DNA from: an uncultured Cellvibrionales bacterium
GTDB lineage: Bacteria > Pseudomonadota > Gammaproteobacteria > Pseudomonadales > Dasaniaceae
Length of the DNA: 44,959 nt
Assembly (NCBI GenBank): GCA_913019905.1
Contig: CAJVZD010000038.1
Location: 1-44,959, forward strand
Reading direction: 5' to 3'
The translations under genes were made by a program, and so were the position numbers. Positions 26,709-38,115 of this stretch are shown one piece after another (position 1 is the first letter of the stretch; each line of letters opens with the position of its first letter). The notes below the pieces were generated by a model. The model did no database searches and had not been told where the DNA came from. It worked only from the letters and a program-made list of their open reading frames with translations.

Positions 26709-26959
26709 TGATCGAGGATATTTTGATACAAGTGGGTATTGTTTTTGGAATACTATTTTCGATTGTGTGTGCATGTAAGGCCATTAGCCATCTAAGAAAA
26801 GCACAGACTAATACGGAATTGTGGGCAACGGTTTTTGAGGGTTTTACGCATAAAACCATGGATCTAGACCTCCTCAAACAGCCGGAAGTTTATGCGGAGA
26901 AAAAAGTAAAAAAAGCCGGGCAGGGCAAAAATCCATTAATTCCTGACGCCTCACAATAG
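26708..26959 (+). CDS. Small single-pass membrane protein
   Basis: 83 residues with one N-terminal membrane helix (about 6-26) and a soluble, lysine-rich tail. Not recognised. The start is fixed by an AGGGA ribosome site 6-8 bases upstream, itself tandemly duplicated. It is convergent with the hybrid histidine kinase gene, 75 bases apart. Confidence 0.65.
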   Translation: MIEDILIQVGIVFGILFSIVCACKAISHLRKAQTNTELWATVFEGFTHKTMDLDLLKQPEVYAEKKVKKAGQGKNPLIPDASQ

Positions 26960-27034
26960 GGTAAGAATTCTATGGTTTTCTTAACCCGCGGAAAACATCC
27001 AATACTTTCAGTTAGCGAGTGTGTTTATCCGGGC

Positions 27035-29149
27035 TTAATTAATTGATGTTGTCTTTTTTTCGAGGCTACGAAAAACTTTTTCGAAAAGCATCTGTAGATG
27101 CGGAAAATCAATGGGTTTACTCAGGTGCCCATCCATCCCCGAATTTCGGCAACGCTCTAGATATTCAGGTAAAACGTGCGCGGTGAGTGCATGGATCTCG
27201 ACAGGGGAGCGGTTGTTATTTCTTTCCCAGTGTCGAATTTTTTTAGTCGCGTCGTAACCATCGAGTTCAGGCATTTCGCAATCCATAAGAATCAAATCGT
27301 AGGTCTGTTGTTTTTCACAAACTAACTTTACGGCTTCTAGGCCGTTGACGGCCTGGTCTACTTTGACTCCTAGTTTACGGCTTAAACCATCGGCGACCAT
27401 TCGATTAACGTGGTTATCTTCGACTAGTAGAACTCTCAACTGAGCGTACTGGTTGAGCTGCTGTGTGGCGTTTAGCGCATAGTTGGTTTCGAGGCTTAAT
27501 GCGCTACTGAGTATATTTTGTAGTTGCGATACCGACGATGGTTTCGTGTGTCCGGCGGAGAATCCATTGTGCTCCAGTGTCTCACTGTTTGGTAGCGAGC
27601 ACGACGCGGTAAGGAGTATACGAGGGATGCCATCTTGATCTTCTCTCTGATCGAGCTCGCGGGATAGAGAAAATGTATTGAGTCCAACAACTTCGAGATC
27701 GATGGCGATAATGTCCGGTAGAGGGCCGATATCCAGATAATTGATAATGGAGGCCTTGTCGCTTAGAGCTGTGACCTCCAATCCCAACGCGTTGGCTTGC
27801 GCGGTTAGAATATCTCTGAATATTTGTTGATCTTCGATCAACAGCATGCGTTTTCCGATGAGATCAATCGTTGGTGCTGGCGTCGGCAGATTTGTGTCCA
27901 GATCTAGTTCTATATCAAAATAGAATTCGGATCCTTTGTCCATTTTACTGTTAACGCCAATCGTACCATTCATGATTGTTACCAGCTTCTGGCATATGAC
28001 CAAGCCCAGCCCTGTACCGCCATATTTGCGACTCGTGCTGCTATCTGCTTGAGTAAACGGCTTGAAGAGGTCATCTTGTTTTTCCGGGTCGATACCTATG
28101 CCGGTATCAGAAATACTGCAATGTAGAGTCACCTTTTGTTCTTCGCCTGGCAGTGAGCTAATGTTTAGGACAACCTGGCCTTTGGTGGTAAATTTGAAGG
28201 CATTGTTTAACAGGTTGGCAATGATCTGCTTTAAGCGTACTGCGTCTCCGCGTATATATACGGGCACTGCCGGATCAATTGAGGCGATAAATTGTACGTC
28301 ATCGCTAGTCATCAGGCGAAAAGGTGTAACTATCTCTTCAATGAGTTCATCTAAGTTGAAAGGGCGGATTTCCAATGCCATTTTCCCAGCTTCGACTTTG
28401 GAATAATCGAGAATGTCGTTGATAACCGCGAGCAAGGTTTGTCCCGAACTCAAAATGGTTCGATTATAATAACTTTGTGTCTCATCGAGGTTAGTGGTTC
28501 GAAGCAGTTCTGCCATTCCCAGAACACCATTCATAGGAGTGCGGATTTCGTGCGACATGTTTGCTAAAAAGGTACTTTTCGCCAGATTAGCATCTTCCGC
28601 CATATTTTTTGCTTCTTCCATTTCCGTTTTTTGTGTTTCAAGCAGCTCAGCATTGTGTTCAAGATGTTTTTTTGAATTGACTAACATCATGAATAGCCAG
28701 AATACGGTGCCGAGTAAAACCAGTACTCCAATTGAGATAATGCTGTAATAGAAAAAATCTCGAGGAAAAATAATGACTTTCAGGACGCCGATTTTCTTTT
28801 CTTTATAAACGATGTCGATGTGAAGCGGTGTTGCGTTGATGAGGCGTAAGTTTTCGAGAATACTATCAATATAACTTGGTGTTATGCCGGGCGGATTTAA
28901 AAACAACTTTCCTTTTTCGTCGATCACTTCCAGACTGCGATAATGATATGTTTCTATCGCAAGCTCCAAATACGGTGCTGTCGATTTAGTGTCGTAATAC
29001 CAAAGGGAAGGGCCTAATACATGAGCGTGATTTTCGAGAGCGTGAATGTTGTAGTCGTCCAGATAGTCATCTAAATAGACAATAAATACGGTTTGAATAG
29101 CGCTAAGGCAAAGAACGATATAGATCAGAACCTTGTTACGTTGGCTCAT
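27035..29149 (-). CDS. Membrane-bound hybrid sensor histidine kinase with two receiver domains
   Basis: 704 residues: membrane helices at about 7-27 and 134-156 bracket a small periplasmic sensor domain. HisKA domain with phospho-accepting His200 in [14 protein letters not shown]; HATPase with [17 protein letters not shown] and [13 protein letters not shown]; receiver 1 (about 430-550), which keeps an Asp ([11 protein letters not shown]) and Lys but lacks the usual MPxMDG; and receiver 2 (about 570-690), canonical, with [13 protein letters not shown]. No HPt domain, so a separate phosphotransfer protein is needed for a relay. No partner regulator is adjacent. Confidence 0.94.
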   Translation of the reverse strand: MSQRNKVLIYIVLCLSAIQTVFIVYLDDYLDDYNIHALENHAHVLGPSLWYYDTKSTAPYLELAIETYHYRSLEVIDEKGKLFLNPPGITPSYIDSILENLRLINATPLHIDIVYKEKKIGVLKVIIFPRDFFYYSIISIGVLVLLGTVFWLFMMLVNSKKHLEHNAELLETQKTEMEEAKNMAEDANLAKSTFLANMSHEIRTPMNGVLGMAELLRTTNLDETQSYYNRTILSSGQTLLAVINDILDYSKVEAGKMALEIRPFNLDELIEEIVTPFRLMTSDDVQFIASIDPAVPVYIRGDAVRLKQIIANLLNNAFKFTTKGQVVLNISSLPGEEQKVTLHCSISDTGIGIDPEKQDDLFKPFTQADSSTSRKYGGTGLGLVICQKLVTIMNGTIGVNSKMDKGSEFYFDIELDLDTNLPTPAPTIDLIGKRMLLIEDQQIFRDILTAQANALGLEVTALSDKASIINYLDIGPLPDIIAIDLEVVGLNTFSLSRELDQREDQDGIPRILLTASCSLPNSETLEHNGFSAGHTKPSSVSQLQNILSSALSLETNYALNATQQLNQYAQLRVLLVEDNHVNRMVADGLSRKLGVKVDQAVNGLEAVKLVCEKQQTYDLILMDCEMPELDGYDATKKIRHWERNNNRSPVEIHALTAHVLPEYLERCRNSGMDGHLSKPIDFPHLQMLFEKVFRSLEKKTTSIN

Positions 29150-29691
29150 TGTGCTACCACTATGAGCACTGATAGGATAAATAATATTTCACTCCCGAAA
29201 ACAATTTAGCTAATAGAAACGCCGTTGGTGGTCGTTTCGAGCTTTCGCTAGTTAGCCAACATTCATTGTAGCTCAATTATGTTGTGAAAGCGCATGGACC
29301 GATTTTTATTATTCTGAGTACTTTGCGAAGTTTTATCTTAATTTAGCACTAACTCTGGAGTTTGTAGAATGTTTTGGAGTAAAAAATATCAAGCGAGTTA
29401 AAATACGAAGAATTATTGTCCGCATCGCATTAATATTTCCCATTTTGTAGGTATTAATACCGATGGATAGATTACTGCTGTTAGAAAATTGCGCCTTCAT
29501 CGTATTTCCATTTTTGGTCGAAATTAGCCTATTGTGAGTTGAAAATTCTAGCTATGTTTGCTTATTCTGGAATATCATCGAGCGCAAATTTTGATTTGCG
29601 TCTAACACCTAGCACAATGCAGTTATTATAGAACATGCGTGCAACAGGCAAGCTGCGCAATAGATCGCGCGTAAAACAGTGAGTATGAATT
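29150..29691. other. Gap between the histidine kinase and dioxygenase genes
   Basis: About 540 bases between two divergent genes, so promoters of both should lie here. Seen: the palindrome GGTATTAATACC (29450-29461) and the inverted repeat CGCAAAT-TTTG-ATTTGCG (29583-29600), about 90 bases before the dioxygenase start. No gene is supported. Confidence 0.4.
29583..29600. promoter_or_regulatory. Inverted repeat upstream of the TauD-like gene
   Basis: CGCAAAT, 4-base spacer, ATTTGCG: perfect 7-bp arms, about 92 bases before the ATG at 29692. Possible operator for a dimeric regulator; no regulator gene is adjacent. Confidence 0.35.
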
Positions 29692-30516
29692 ATGTTTAAT
29701 GTAAAGCCGGTATCCGGGTCCCTCGGAGCCTTAATTTCGGGCATCGATCTGACCTGCAGCATTACGGATATTATGTACCAAGAAATCCATCGGTTATTGA
29801 TAGAATACGGGGTTATTTTTTTTCGTGACCAGAATATTGACCATGCCCGTCAAAAAGAGCTGGCACTGTCGTTTGGTCCACTGCAGACGCATCCCGCATA
29901 CGATACGGTCGAGGGTTTTCCCGAAATAACTATTTTGGAAAATACCCCTGAAAAACCGTCGAAAATTGAGAAATGGCATACTGATATGACGTTTCGGCCC
30001 CATCCGCCTATGGGGACGGTATTGAGGTCTAAAATTATTCCCGAAAAAGGGGGCGATACACTTTGGGCCTGCATGTCAGCAGCCTATCTGGGCTTGTCAC
30101 CAGCCATGCAAAACATGCTCGAGGGTTTTACCGCGGTCCACGATTTTCGGCATGGGTTTAGGGAGAGTTTGGCCGAGCCTGGAGGTCCACAGCGTCTCGC
30201 TCAGGCGATTGCCGATAACCCTCCAGTGGAACATCCGGTAATCAGAGTACACCCCGAGAGTGGTAAAAAAGTCATTTATGTTAATTCTCTGTTTACAACT
30301 CACATCGTGGGATTGCCAAGTAAAGAAAGTGAAGCGTTATTACAGTTCTTGTTTGATCACGTAACGACACCAGAATATACCTGTCGGTTTGCATGGCAAA
30401 CTAATTCCATTGCGATATGGGACAACCGCAGTACGCAACATAAACCCGTCAACGACTACTTTCCTGCACATCGCAAGCTGGAGCGCATTACCATTGATGG
30501 TGATAAACCTTATTAG
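29692..30516 (+). CDS. TauD/TfdA-family 2-oxoglutarate dioxygenase
   Basis: 274 residues. Iron ligands His96 and Asp98 in WHTDMTF and distal His250 in NRSTQHKPVNDY, with Arg265 placed to bind 2-oxoglutarate (ERITIDGDKPY). The N-terminal VKPVSGSLGALISGIDL is typical of the family. Members oxidise taurine, alkyl sulfates, 2,4-D or other small substrates; the substrate here is unknown. The neighbouring genes do not encode transport of taurine or sulfonates. The sulfatase 4.6 kb away is not obviously linked. Confidence 0.93.
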   Translation: MFNVKPVSGSLGALISGIDLTCSITDIMYQEIHRLLIEYGVIFFRDQNIDHARQKELALSFGPLQTHPAYDTVEGFPEITILENTPEKPSKIEKWHTDMTFRPHPPMGTVLRSKIIPEKGGDTLWACMSAAYLGLSPAMQNMLEGFTAVHDFRHGFRESLAEPGGPQRLAQAIADNPPVEHPVIRVHPESGKKVIYVNSLFTTHIVGLPSKESEALLQFLFDHVTTPEYTCRFAWQTNSIAIWDNRSTQHKPVNDYFPAHRKLERITIDGDKPY

Positions 30517-30523
30517 AAAGCAC

Positions 30524-30545
30524 GTTGACAAATGAATTTGTTAAC
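30524..30545. terminator. Hairpin between convergent genes
   Basis: GTTGACAAAT-GA-ATTTGTTAAC: ten pairs including one G-T, right after the dioxygenase stop. It lacks a T run, so it may be a structural 3' end rather than a terminator. Confidence 0.35.
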
Positions 30546-30619
30546 GCCTGAACGACAAGTGCACGATAAAAAATTGGCCGCAGGTTTTAAACGACTGTGA
30601 ACGTGGACAGGTTTTCACG

Positions 30620-31327
30620 CTAACCTCGCATAAAATCAATGGCCCAGTGGGAAAACTGGTCATTATCGATTGGCATGCTCAGGCTATCTAACGCCGGCAG
30701 AAATAGCTCATCCCCCAAAAGATCGCGTCGAATGTGCAGTAGCTTTTCTAAATAATCTTTAGTGAATTCAGGATGCCATTGCAGTGTCAGTATGTGGTCT
30801 CCGATGCGAGTCATGACGTGTGGACAATTTTCATTACTCGCAATGGTCCTTGCTCCGTCTGCAAGCTCAATTACCTGGTCTTGATGGGACGCCAAAAAAT
30901 TTAAAACCTGTCCGTCGCAGTTGTTGCCAAAAACATCTTCCATCATTAAGCAGCTATGCACACCCACCGTCCAGCCTACGTCAGACTTTGCTGTTTTTCC
31001 TCCCAAAAAATGAGCAACCATTTGATGACCAAAACAAATGGCCAGTAGTTTCTTTTTGCGATCATTTAGTTCCACAACGAAAGAACCTAAGCGACGAATC
31101 CAGTCTTCATTGTCGTAGACGCTGAATTTTGAACCCGTTATTAGGTAGGCATCAACGTCATCAATATTGTCTGGGTATACACCGAGTATTACATCGTAAG
31201 AAATGAATTCGACGGAAGGGTCGGGGTTTTTGAGTAATTCGCTGAACATATGCGGATATTCACCAAAGGTGCCCGCCAGCTCAGGTCTAACGAAGTCTGA
31301 ATTTAGAATTCCGATTTTAAGCGTCAT
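30620..31327 (-). CDS. Class I glutamine amidotransferase-like protein
   Basis: 235 residues, a stand-alone GATase1 domain related to GuaA-type amidotransferases. Catalytic Cys98 in LLAICFGHQMV and the His185/Glu187 pair in LQWHPEF are present. Such stand-alone proteins include gamma-glutamyl hydrolases acting on small substrates and others without a known role. No amidotransferase acceptor or synthetase gene is nearby. It is convergent with the dioxygenase gene. The ribosome site is weak. Confidence 0.9.
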   Translation of the reverse strand: MTLKIGILNSDFVRPELAGTFGEYPHMFSELLKNPDPSVEFISYDVILGVYPDNIDDVDAYLITGSKFSVYDNEDWIRRLGSFVVELNDRKKKLLAICFGHQMVAHFLGGKTAKSDVGWTVGVHSCLMMEDVFGNNCDGQVLNFLASHQDQVIELADGARTIASNENCPHVMTRIGDHILTLQWHPEFTKDYLEKLLHIRRDLLGDELFLPALDSLSMPIDNDQFSHWAIDFMRG

Positions 31328-31548
31328 AGTTGGTCCGGGGTTTACGGTCTTGATATAAGTCTGCGCTTAGGTTTGATAAAGCAGAGCAGTTACAGTGGGT
31401 ATTTACCATCTTGCCATTATATACTGGCGGGTAATAAATTCAGAAGAATGTTTTAATAGAGAAGGTGCCTCCGACATTTTTCATAAAATGGTCGAAGGTC
31501 ACGATGAGAAAGAATTTTAAAGTTAACTTTTACGATTAGCATGTATCG
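31328..31548. other. Gap upstream of the amidotransferase gene
   Basis: About 220 bases up to the palindromic repeat, about 430 bases in total between genes. I see no gene or clear promoter motif apart from the repeat. Confidence 0.35.
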
Positions 31549-31674
31549 TTAGTGCCCGTTCAGAAACTAATAAACACGGTCATTGCGAGCGAAGCGCGGC
31601 AATCTCATCCAGCATTGCCGCGCTTCGCTCGCAATGACACCATTTAAAAACACCTATTTATGGATGGGCAATAG
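31549..31674. repeat. Composite palindromic repeat element, complete copy
   Basis: About 126 bases made of two inverted copies of one module. The cores are perfect 25-bp arms (31579-31603 and 31614-31638; arm begins GTCATTGCGAGCGAAGCG) around a 10-base loop. Outside the cores the modules begin TTAGTGCCC on the left and, on the complementary strand, ATTGCCCATCCA on the right; they diverge between these and the core. The same module recurs at the right end of the window. No coding potential. REP/BIME-like or MITE-like element. Confidence 0.92.
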
Positions 31675-31844
31675 TTATCCTTATTAGATAGTCATGTTTG
31701 TTTAAGCGCTGGCATTGTTATTGTGATAACTAATGTCTGCCTATTATCTTTAGACACTTTTTGGCTTTCGTCTATGTTTCGTTGACCGGCCAAGTAATCG
31801 AGAAAATCGTTTTGAATATTACGCTATTTCGTTCGTTCCTTACT

Positions 31845-33419
31845 GTGTTCCCCCGAGGTTATCCTGGCATCAGCCTAGTACGAATTTTACTACTCCTCTT
31901 GTCAACAGCTTCGATATCGGTCAAGGCAGATTCTATCGATGAGAGCATTAATGGTTTTGTACAGCCGCTGACGGATGTCGTGTCAGACTTCATTTTCTTT
32001 AAAGCCAATATTTTCGGGGCTGAGCTGCCGTTGATCGTTTTGTGGCTAGTTAGTGCAGCGGCATTTTTTACCGTCTTTTTCGGATTCATTAATATTCGTG
32101 GTTTTTGGCATGCCATTAAAATTGTCAGAGGAGATTACGCCAACGATAAACATAACGGAGAGGTTAGCCATTTTCAGGCGTTGGCCACGGCTGTTTCTGG
32201 AACCGTAGGTATCGGTAATATTGGGGGGGTTGCTATAGTTATCACTATTGGTGGGCCAGGGGCGGTCTTTTGGTTACTAGTCGCAGGTTTTCTCGGTATG
32301 TCGACAAAATTTGCCGAGTGTGTGCTCGCGGTAAAATATCGAAAAATTAACCCTGATGGTTCTGTTTCTGGAGGGCCAATGTACTATCTGGAGGAGGCTT
32401 TTCGCCAATACAATCTCAATATTCTCGCCAAGCCAATAGGTTTGTTCTATGCGGCATCGATTGTTGTCGGATGTTTGGGAATAGGCAATATGTTTCAGTC
32501 AAATCAGGCTTTCCAGCAATTTGTCTTTGTGACTGGCTCCGAGCAAAGTTGGTTTTCTGACAAGGGTTGGCTATTTGGTTTGATTATCGCCCTGGTTGTG
32601 GCTTTTGTTATCATTGGAGGCATAAAAAGCATAGCGAAAGTAACGGGACGGTTAGTACCTTTCATGGCTATCGCTTATATGATTGCCGCGATTGTGATTA
32701 TTGTGCTAAACGCAGAAAAACTCCCCTGGGCCGTCGAGGCAATATTCTCCGAAGCATTTGCTCCTCGTGCGACAGCCGGAGGTATTCTAGGTGTCATGAT
32801 TTTAGGCTTCCAGCGAGCTGTTTTTTCCAACGAGGCCGGAATCGGATCTGCCGCGATTGCGCACTCGGCAGTGCGTACTCAAGAGCCTGTTACCGAGGGC
32901 TTTGTGGGATTGTTAGAGCCCTTTTTGGATACGATCGTCATTTGTACATTAACAGCTCTGGTTATTTTAACGACTGTTTATGAGCCCGGAATGGAGCTCA
33001 ATGGTGTTCAGGGGGTGGAGTTAACGTCTCAAGCTTTTGCTAGTACTATTAGCTGGTCAACGGTTCCACTTTCTTTTATCGCCATTTTGTTTGCTTTCTC
33101 AACAATGATTTCCTGGTCTTATTACGGAATGAAAGGTTGGACCTATATTTTTGGTGAATCCAAACAAGCGGAAATTGTGTTTAAGGTAATCTTCTGCTTT
33201 TTTGGTGCTCTAGGTTGCACGATACAGTTAGAGGCGGTTTTGGATTTTTCCGATGCCATGGTATTTGTCATAGCTTTGCCCAATATCCTGGGTTTATACA
33301 TGCTGGCTCCGGTGTTAAAAAGAGAGTTGAGTGGCTATCAAGCGAGATTGCGCAGTGGTGATATCCGTGCACGTGACGATATCGCCGCTGCGGGAAACCG
33401 AGTACTCAAGGAGTCATAG
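31845..33419 (+). CDS. AGCS-family sodium:alanine/glycine symporter
   Basis: Inner-membrane secondary transporter importing alanine or glycine with sodium. It shows family motifs such as ATAVSGTVGIGNIGGVAIVI, GGPMYYLEE, GFQRAVFSNEAGIGSAAIAH and, near the end, FSTMISWSYYGMKGWTY. About eleven membrane helices. The start is uncertain: the frame is open from a TTG at 31761 with no ATG. I chose the GTG at 31845 because it gives a signal-like N-terminus (RILLLLLSTASISVKA) of the usual length for proteobacterial members. It would have 524 residues. No good ribosome site is seen for any start. Confidence 0.92.
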   Translation: MFPRGYPGISLVRILLLLLSTASISVKADSIDESINGFVQPLTDVVSDFIFFKANIFGAELPLIVLWLVSAAAFFTVFFGFINIRGFWHAIKIVRGDYANDKHNGEVSHFQALATAVSGTVGIGNIGGVAIVITIGGPGAVFWLLVAGFLGMSTKFAECVLAVKYRKINPDGSVSGGPMYYLEEAFRQYNLNILAKPIGLFYAASIVVGCLGIGNMFQSNQAFQQFVFVTGSEQSWFSDKGWLFGLIIALVVAFVIIGGIKSIAKVTGRLVPFMAIAYMIAAIVIIVLNAEKLPWAVEAIFSEAFAPRATAGGILGVMILGFQRAVFSNEAGIGSAAIAHSAVRTQEPVTEGFVGLLEPFLDTIVICTLTALVILTTVYEPGMELNGVQGVELTSQAFASTISWSTVPLSFIAILFAFSTMISWSYYGMKGWTYIFGESKQAEIVFKVIFCFFGALGCTIQLEAVLDFSDAMVFVIALPNILGLYMLAPVLKRELSGYQARLRSGDIRARDDIAAAGNRVLKES

Positions 33420-33569
33420 TTAAAACATCAGCAGACTCGTTTCTGTAACCAGAGGCGTACTTAAATATAACTCATTGGAGTTAGAGGAATATCGACTTCA
33501 GCGCTGACTCACGTAGATAAACTTGGCCCATTGGGAGGATTTGATCCATTGAGAGGGAGCTGTCCAGGA

Positions 33570-33607
33570 TTCTCGGCATCGAGCAGATAGTTTCCCGGTG
33601 CCGAGAA
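33570..33607 (-). terminator. Hairpin between convergent symporter and yehS-like genes
   Basis: TTCTCGGCA (33570-33578) and TGCCGAGAA (33599-33607) form a 9-bp stem with a 20-base loop, just beyond the minus-strand stop at 33614. No T run. Possible rho-independent-like or stabilising structure. Confidence 0.35.
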
Positions 33608-33613
33608 ATCGAA

Positions 33614-34120
33614 TTATTTGTCGCCCACTTTTTTCCATTTGTACGCCGGTTTCGGCTCGACATTGTCATGATATTTAAGTTGTAGGCCCTGGAGGAAATT
33701 TCTTAGCACCTGGTCTTTGCACTCGCGATAGTGGCTGTGCCCTTTCTTGCGAAAAAAGGCGCTCAATTCGTGTTTACTAATATGTAACCCAGCGAGGGCG
33801 ATGATGCCCAATACTTCTTCAGCTTTTATGTTTAGGGCGATTTTCAACTTCATGAAAATGATATTGTTGTTTAATCTTTTTTCTATCGCCGGCTGAGGTC
33901 CGTCTTTTTTACCGCGCTTTTCCACAATAAAGCCGTTGAGGAATGTAGCCAATTGTTCATCGGTAGACAATTGGTACGCGGGGTCATCCTCTTGTTTTAG
34001 CCAATTGCTGATTTGTTCCCGGCTTACCTTTAGATCAGCTAAGCCGAAAATAGTAATCATTTTCGAATCACCCAAATTAAAGACGTAACGGATGCGGCGC
34101 AATATGTCATTGTTTGTCAT
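33614..34120 (-). CDS. YehS-like DUF1456 family protein
   Basis: 168 residues, soluble, built of two copies of a helical domain of about 65-70 residues. Copy one starts MTNNDILRRIRYVFNLGDSKM and copy two starts NNNIIFMKLKIALNIKAEEVL, each followed by a segment with LxxSxEQLxxWxK-type spacing. E. coli YehS has the same layout; function unknown. AGGA lies 8 bases before the ATG. Confidence 0.93.
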   Translation of the reverse strand: MTNNDILRRIRYVFNLGDSKMITIFGLADLKVSREQISNWLKQEDDPAYQLSTDEQLATFLNGFIVEKRGKKDGPQPAIEKRLNNNIIFMKLKIALNIKAEEVLGIIALAGLHISKHELSAFFRKKGHSHYRECKDQVLRNFLQGLQLKYHDNVEPKPAYKWKKVGDK

Positions 34121-34313
34121 TTATGTGTCCTGATACCATTCTCGATCAATGCTGAAAATTAGTAGTGGTAATGTGGAATTTCAGCGTATTTTTTACCTTC
34201 CAGCTATGGCACACAGTTTACGCTGTTTTAACCGCTTGTGAGTTTTTTGTTGGCGCAAAGAATTTCCGGAAAAGTTCCACAGCGCACTGATTTATCTGCC
34301 GCTCGAAATTCAA

Positions 34314-35360
34314 TCATGAATGTGGCTTTTCGCTAATGAGCCATTCGAGACGATCGTCGAACGCGGTAACACTAACTTCCATAAATGTTTGATGGGAATG
34401 AATGGCACCGCGCCACAATTCAATCCAGCATGCCAGTAAGTTTTCACGTTCTTCAGATAACTCTATGCCCCGCAATACTCTAAGCCCAGTTTGGTTCAGT
34501 GTGGCTGTTTTTCCGCATTTCCCCAACTCCAGGCGCACCTCATCGCCCATGCCTTGCAACATCGTAGATAGGAAGGAAGCGGCTTCTTGGCAGCCACCGT
34601 CACTAGCTCCTGTTTTCTTGGCCATTGCTTGGTAGTGTTGAAGCCCCGTTAGCTTCGCGGCAAGCTTGCCTAATTCAAGGCTACGCTCCTGGCCAACGAC
34701 GTTGGCTAATTCCCGGATACCATTTCGAATATATTCTATGGCATAGTTGCGGTTTGCCTTTGCCAGTCGCTCAGCACTCCATTGTTCGGTCGGTAGTTTC
34801 GGTTGTGCGGTGGGATCGCAGGGTGGAGGAATTTCTCCTTTAGCAAATTTTAAGCGTTCATTTTCAGCCAAATCACTCTCAAACTCCTGAAAGTAACCAC
34901 AGAAGCCAAATTCTCCAGTCATATCTTCAGACACGCAGACAAATCCCAGTTTTGGGTTGCCAAGAGAGACGCCATTTTGTGCGTACCAGCCTTTCAGAAA
35001 TCCGCGGCTTGCTTCCACTGGTAAGCCACAAATTGTCGGGCCGTCAAACATCCAGCGCGGATAACGAAAGCGTACCCAGGCTTTAGTATCAGACTCCTCC
35101 ATATACTCTACAGCGACACCACCTACGCCGTTTGAAAGAACATGATATCGAGCGCAAGCAACTGCGTCGGGCAAGCCTGTCAGTCCCAATTTTTCAAAGC
35201 TCGATAAAAACTTTTCTTCATGTTGACGACGAAATAATCGGAACATCCAGTCGCCGATGACTTCGGGACCTTCTCTCGTAGCGACCATCAACTGCAAACC
35301 CAAGAGGTATTGATGGTGTGCTTCAGCCTGTGCGTTTATTGCCGCAGCGGTTTCCGACAA
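34314..35360 (-). CDS. Hypothetical protein of unknown family
   Basis: 348 residues, soluble, no signal peptide or membrane helix. Not recognised. The N-terminal half looks like a compact mixed fold with many aromatic residues (WVRFRYPRWMFDG, EFGFCGYFQEFE); the C-terminal half is helical (NYAIEYIRNGIRELANVVG). The start is a TTG with AAAGGAG 8 bases ahead, a very strong ribosome site, so the TTG is credible. It is transcribed toward the yehS-like gene, 193 bases apart, and away from the FadH-like gene, 311 bases apart, with no clear operon partner. Confidence 0.75.
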   Translation of the reverse strand: MSETAAAINAQAEAHHQYLLGLQLMVATREGPEVIGDWMFRLFRRQHEEKFLSSFEKLGLTGLPDAVACARYHVLSNGVGGVAVEYMEESDTKAWVRFRYPRWMFDGPTICGLPVEASRGFLKGWYAQNGVSLGNPKLGFVCVSEDMTGEFGFCGYFQEFESDLAENERLKFAKGEIPPPCDPTAQPKLPTEQWSAERLAKANRNYAIEYIRNGIRELANVVGQERSLELGKLAAKLTGLQHYQAMAKKTGASDGGCQEAASFLSTMLQGMGDEVRLELGKCGKTATLNQTGLRVLRGIELSEERENLLACWIELWRGAIHSHQTFMEVSVTAFDDRLEWLISEKPHS

Positions 35361-35671
35361 GGGTCTTTCTCCTTTCTAATTGATTAAATGTATGGCGATT
35401 AACCGCTGAAAAGCCGTATCTTTTTTGGCGGCATTTACTAATTTGGAAAATCACATTGAGAATCCAGCTCAATTGGAAGGGTTCACCACCCATTAGGTTC
35501 GTAAATTTATCACTTTCCTCTAGTTTGCTTGCCGGTTGATAAGTTCACTAGAAAGTCGGCACTTGCTTAATTGGACGTTCTTTTATCAACGTTTGACTTG
35601 GAAGGAGCGCCACAACTATTTCACCGCTCTTTCGTGCAACAGTTGATGTGCTTGCAACTATTCTGAGAAAG
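35361..35671. other. Gap between the hypothetical gene and the FadH-like gene
   Basis: About 310 bases. It holds the AAAGGAG ribosome site of the hypothetical gene (complement of 35369-35375). No terminator hairpin or gene is evident. Confidence 0.4.
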
Positions 35672-37759
<2,088 letters not shown>

Positions 37760-37869
37760 TCAAACGCATTATTCCAGATATTTATTAAGGAATTGTAACT
37801 CATGACGGACGGCGGAAAGGAGCAGGCACTGAGGTTTGCAAGCTGATTAATTGAACCAAGCTACTGGCG

Positions 37870-38115
37870 TTATTTCTGCTCGGAATCTAACTGCTTAATC
37901 GAGTCCATGACTTCGCTAACTTCGGTGTCACTAAGCTGTTCGTTTTCTTTCGCGATGTGAGCACTCAGGTTAATTGTGGTTCTAAAATGGCGCATAAATC
38001 GACGGCAGTGCACACACATTAATAAGTGAAATTTAATACTTAGTACTCGGTGCCACGGAAGACTTTTGTCAGTAAAATCGCTCGCCTGGTCGACCAGGCT
38101 TTTGCAGTTTAACAC
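37870..38115 (-). CDS. Small zinc-finger anti-sigma-like protein
   Basis: 81 residues with the zf-HC2 pattern H-x3-C-x2-C in HLLMCVHCRRF, no membrane helix. Anti-sigma factors of this class bind zinc through that motif and hold an ECF sigma factor. The GTG start overlaps the end of the sigma-factor gene (GTGTTAA, 7 bases), and AGGAG lies 8 bases ahead of it, so the two are translationally coupled. A soluble anti-sigma without a sensor or membrane domain suggests response to a cytoplasmic signal such as redox or metal. Confidence 0.86.
   Translation of the reverse strand: MLNCKSLVDQASDFTDKSLPWHRVLSIKFHLLMCVHCRRFMRHFRTTINLSAHIAKENEQLSDTEVSEVMDSIKQLDSEQK

Noticed and set aside
31579..31638. The 25-bp stem near 31.6 kb as an ordinary terminator
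   Set aside because: It is not close to a gene end, has no T run, and recurs elsewhere in the window as a longer module, so it is a repeat element.
32567..32983. 138-codon plus-strand frame inside the symporter gene
   Set aside because: Alternative frame of the AGCS gene with Cys/Arg-rich translation; the symporter frame carries all the family motifs.
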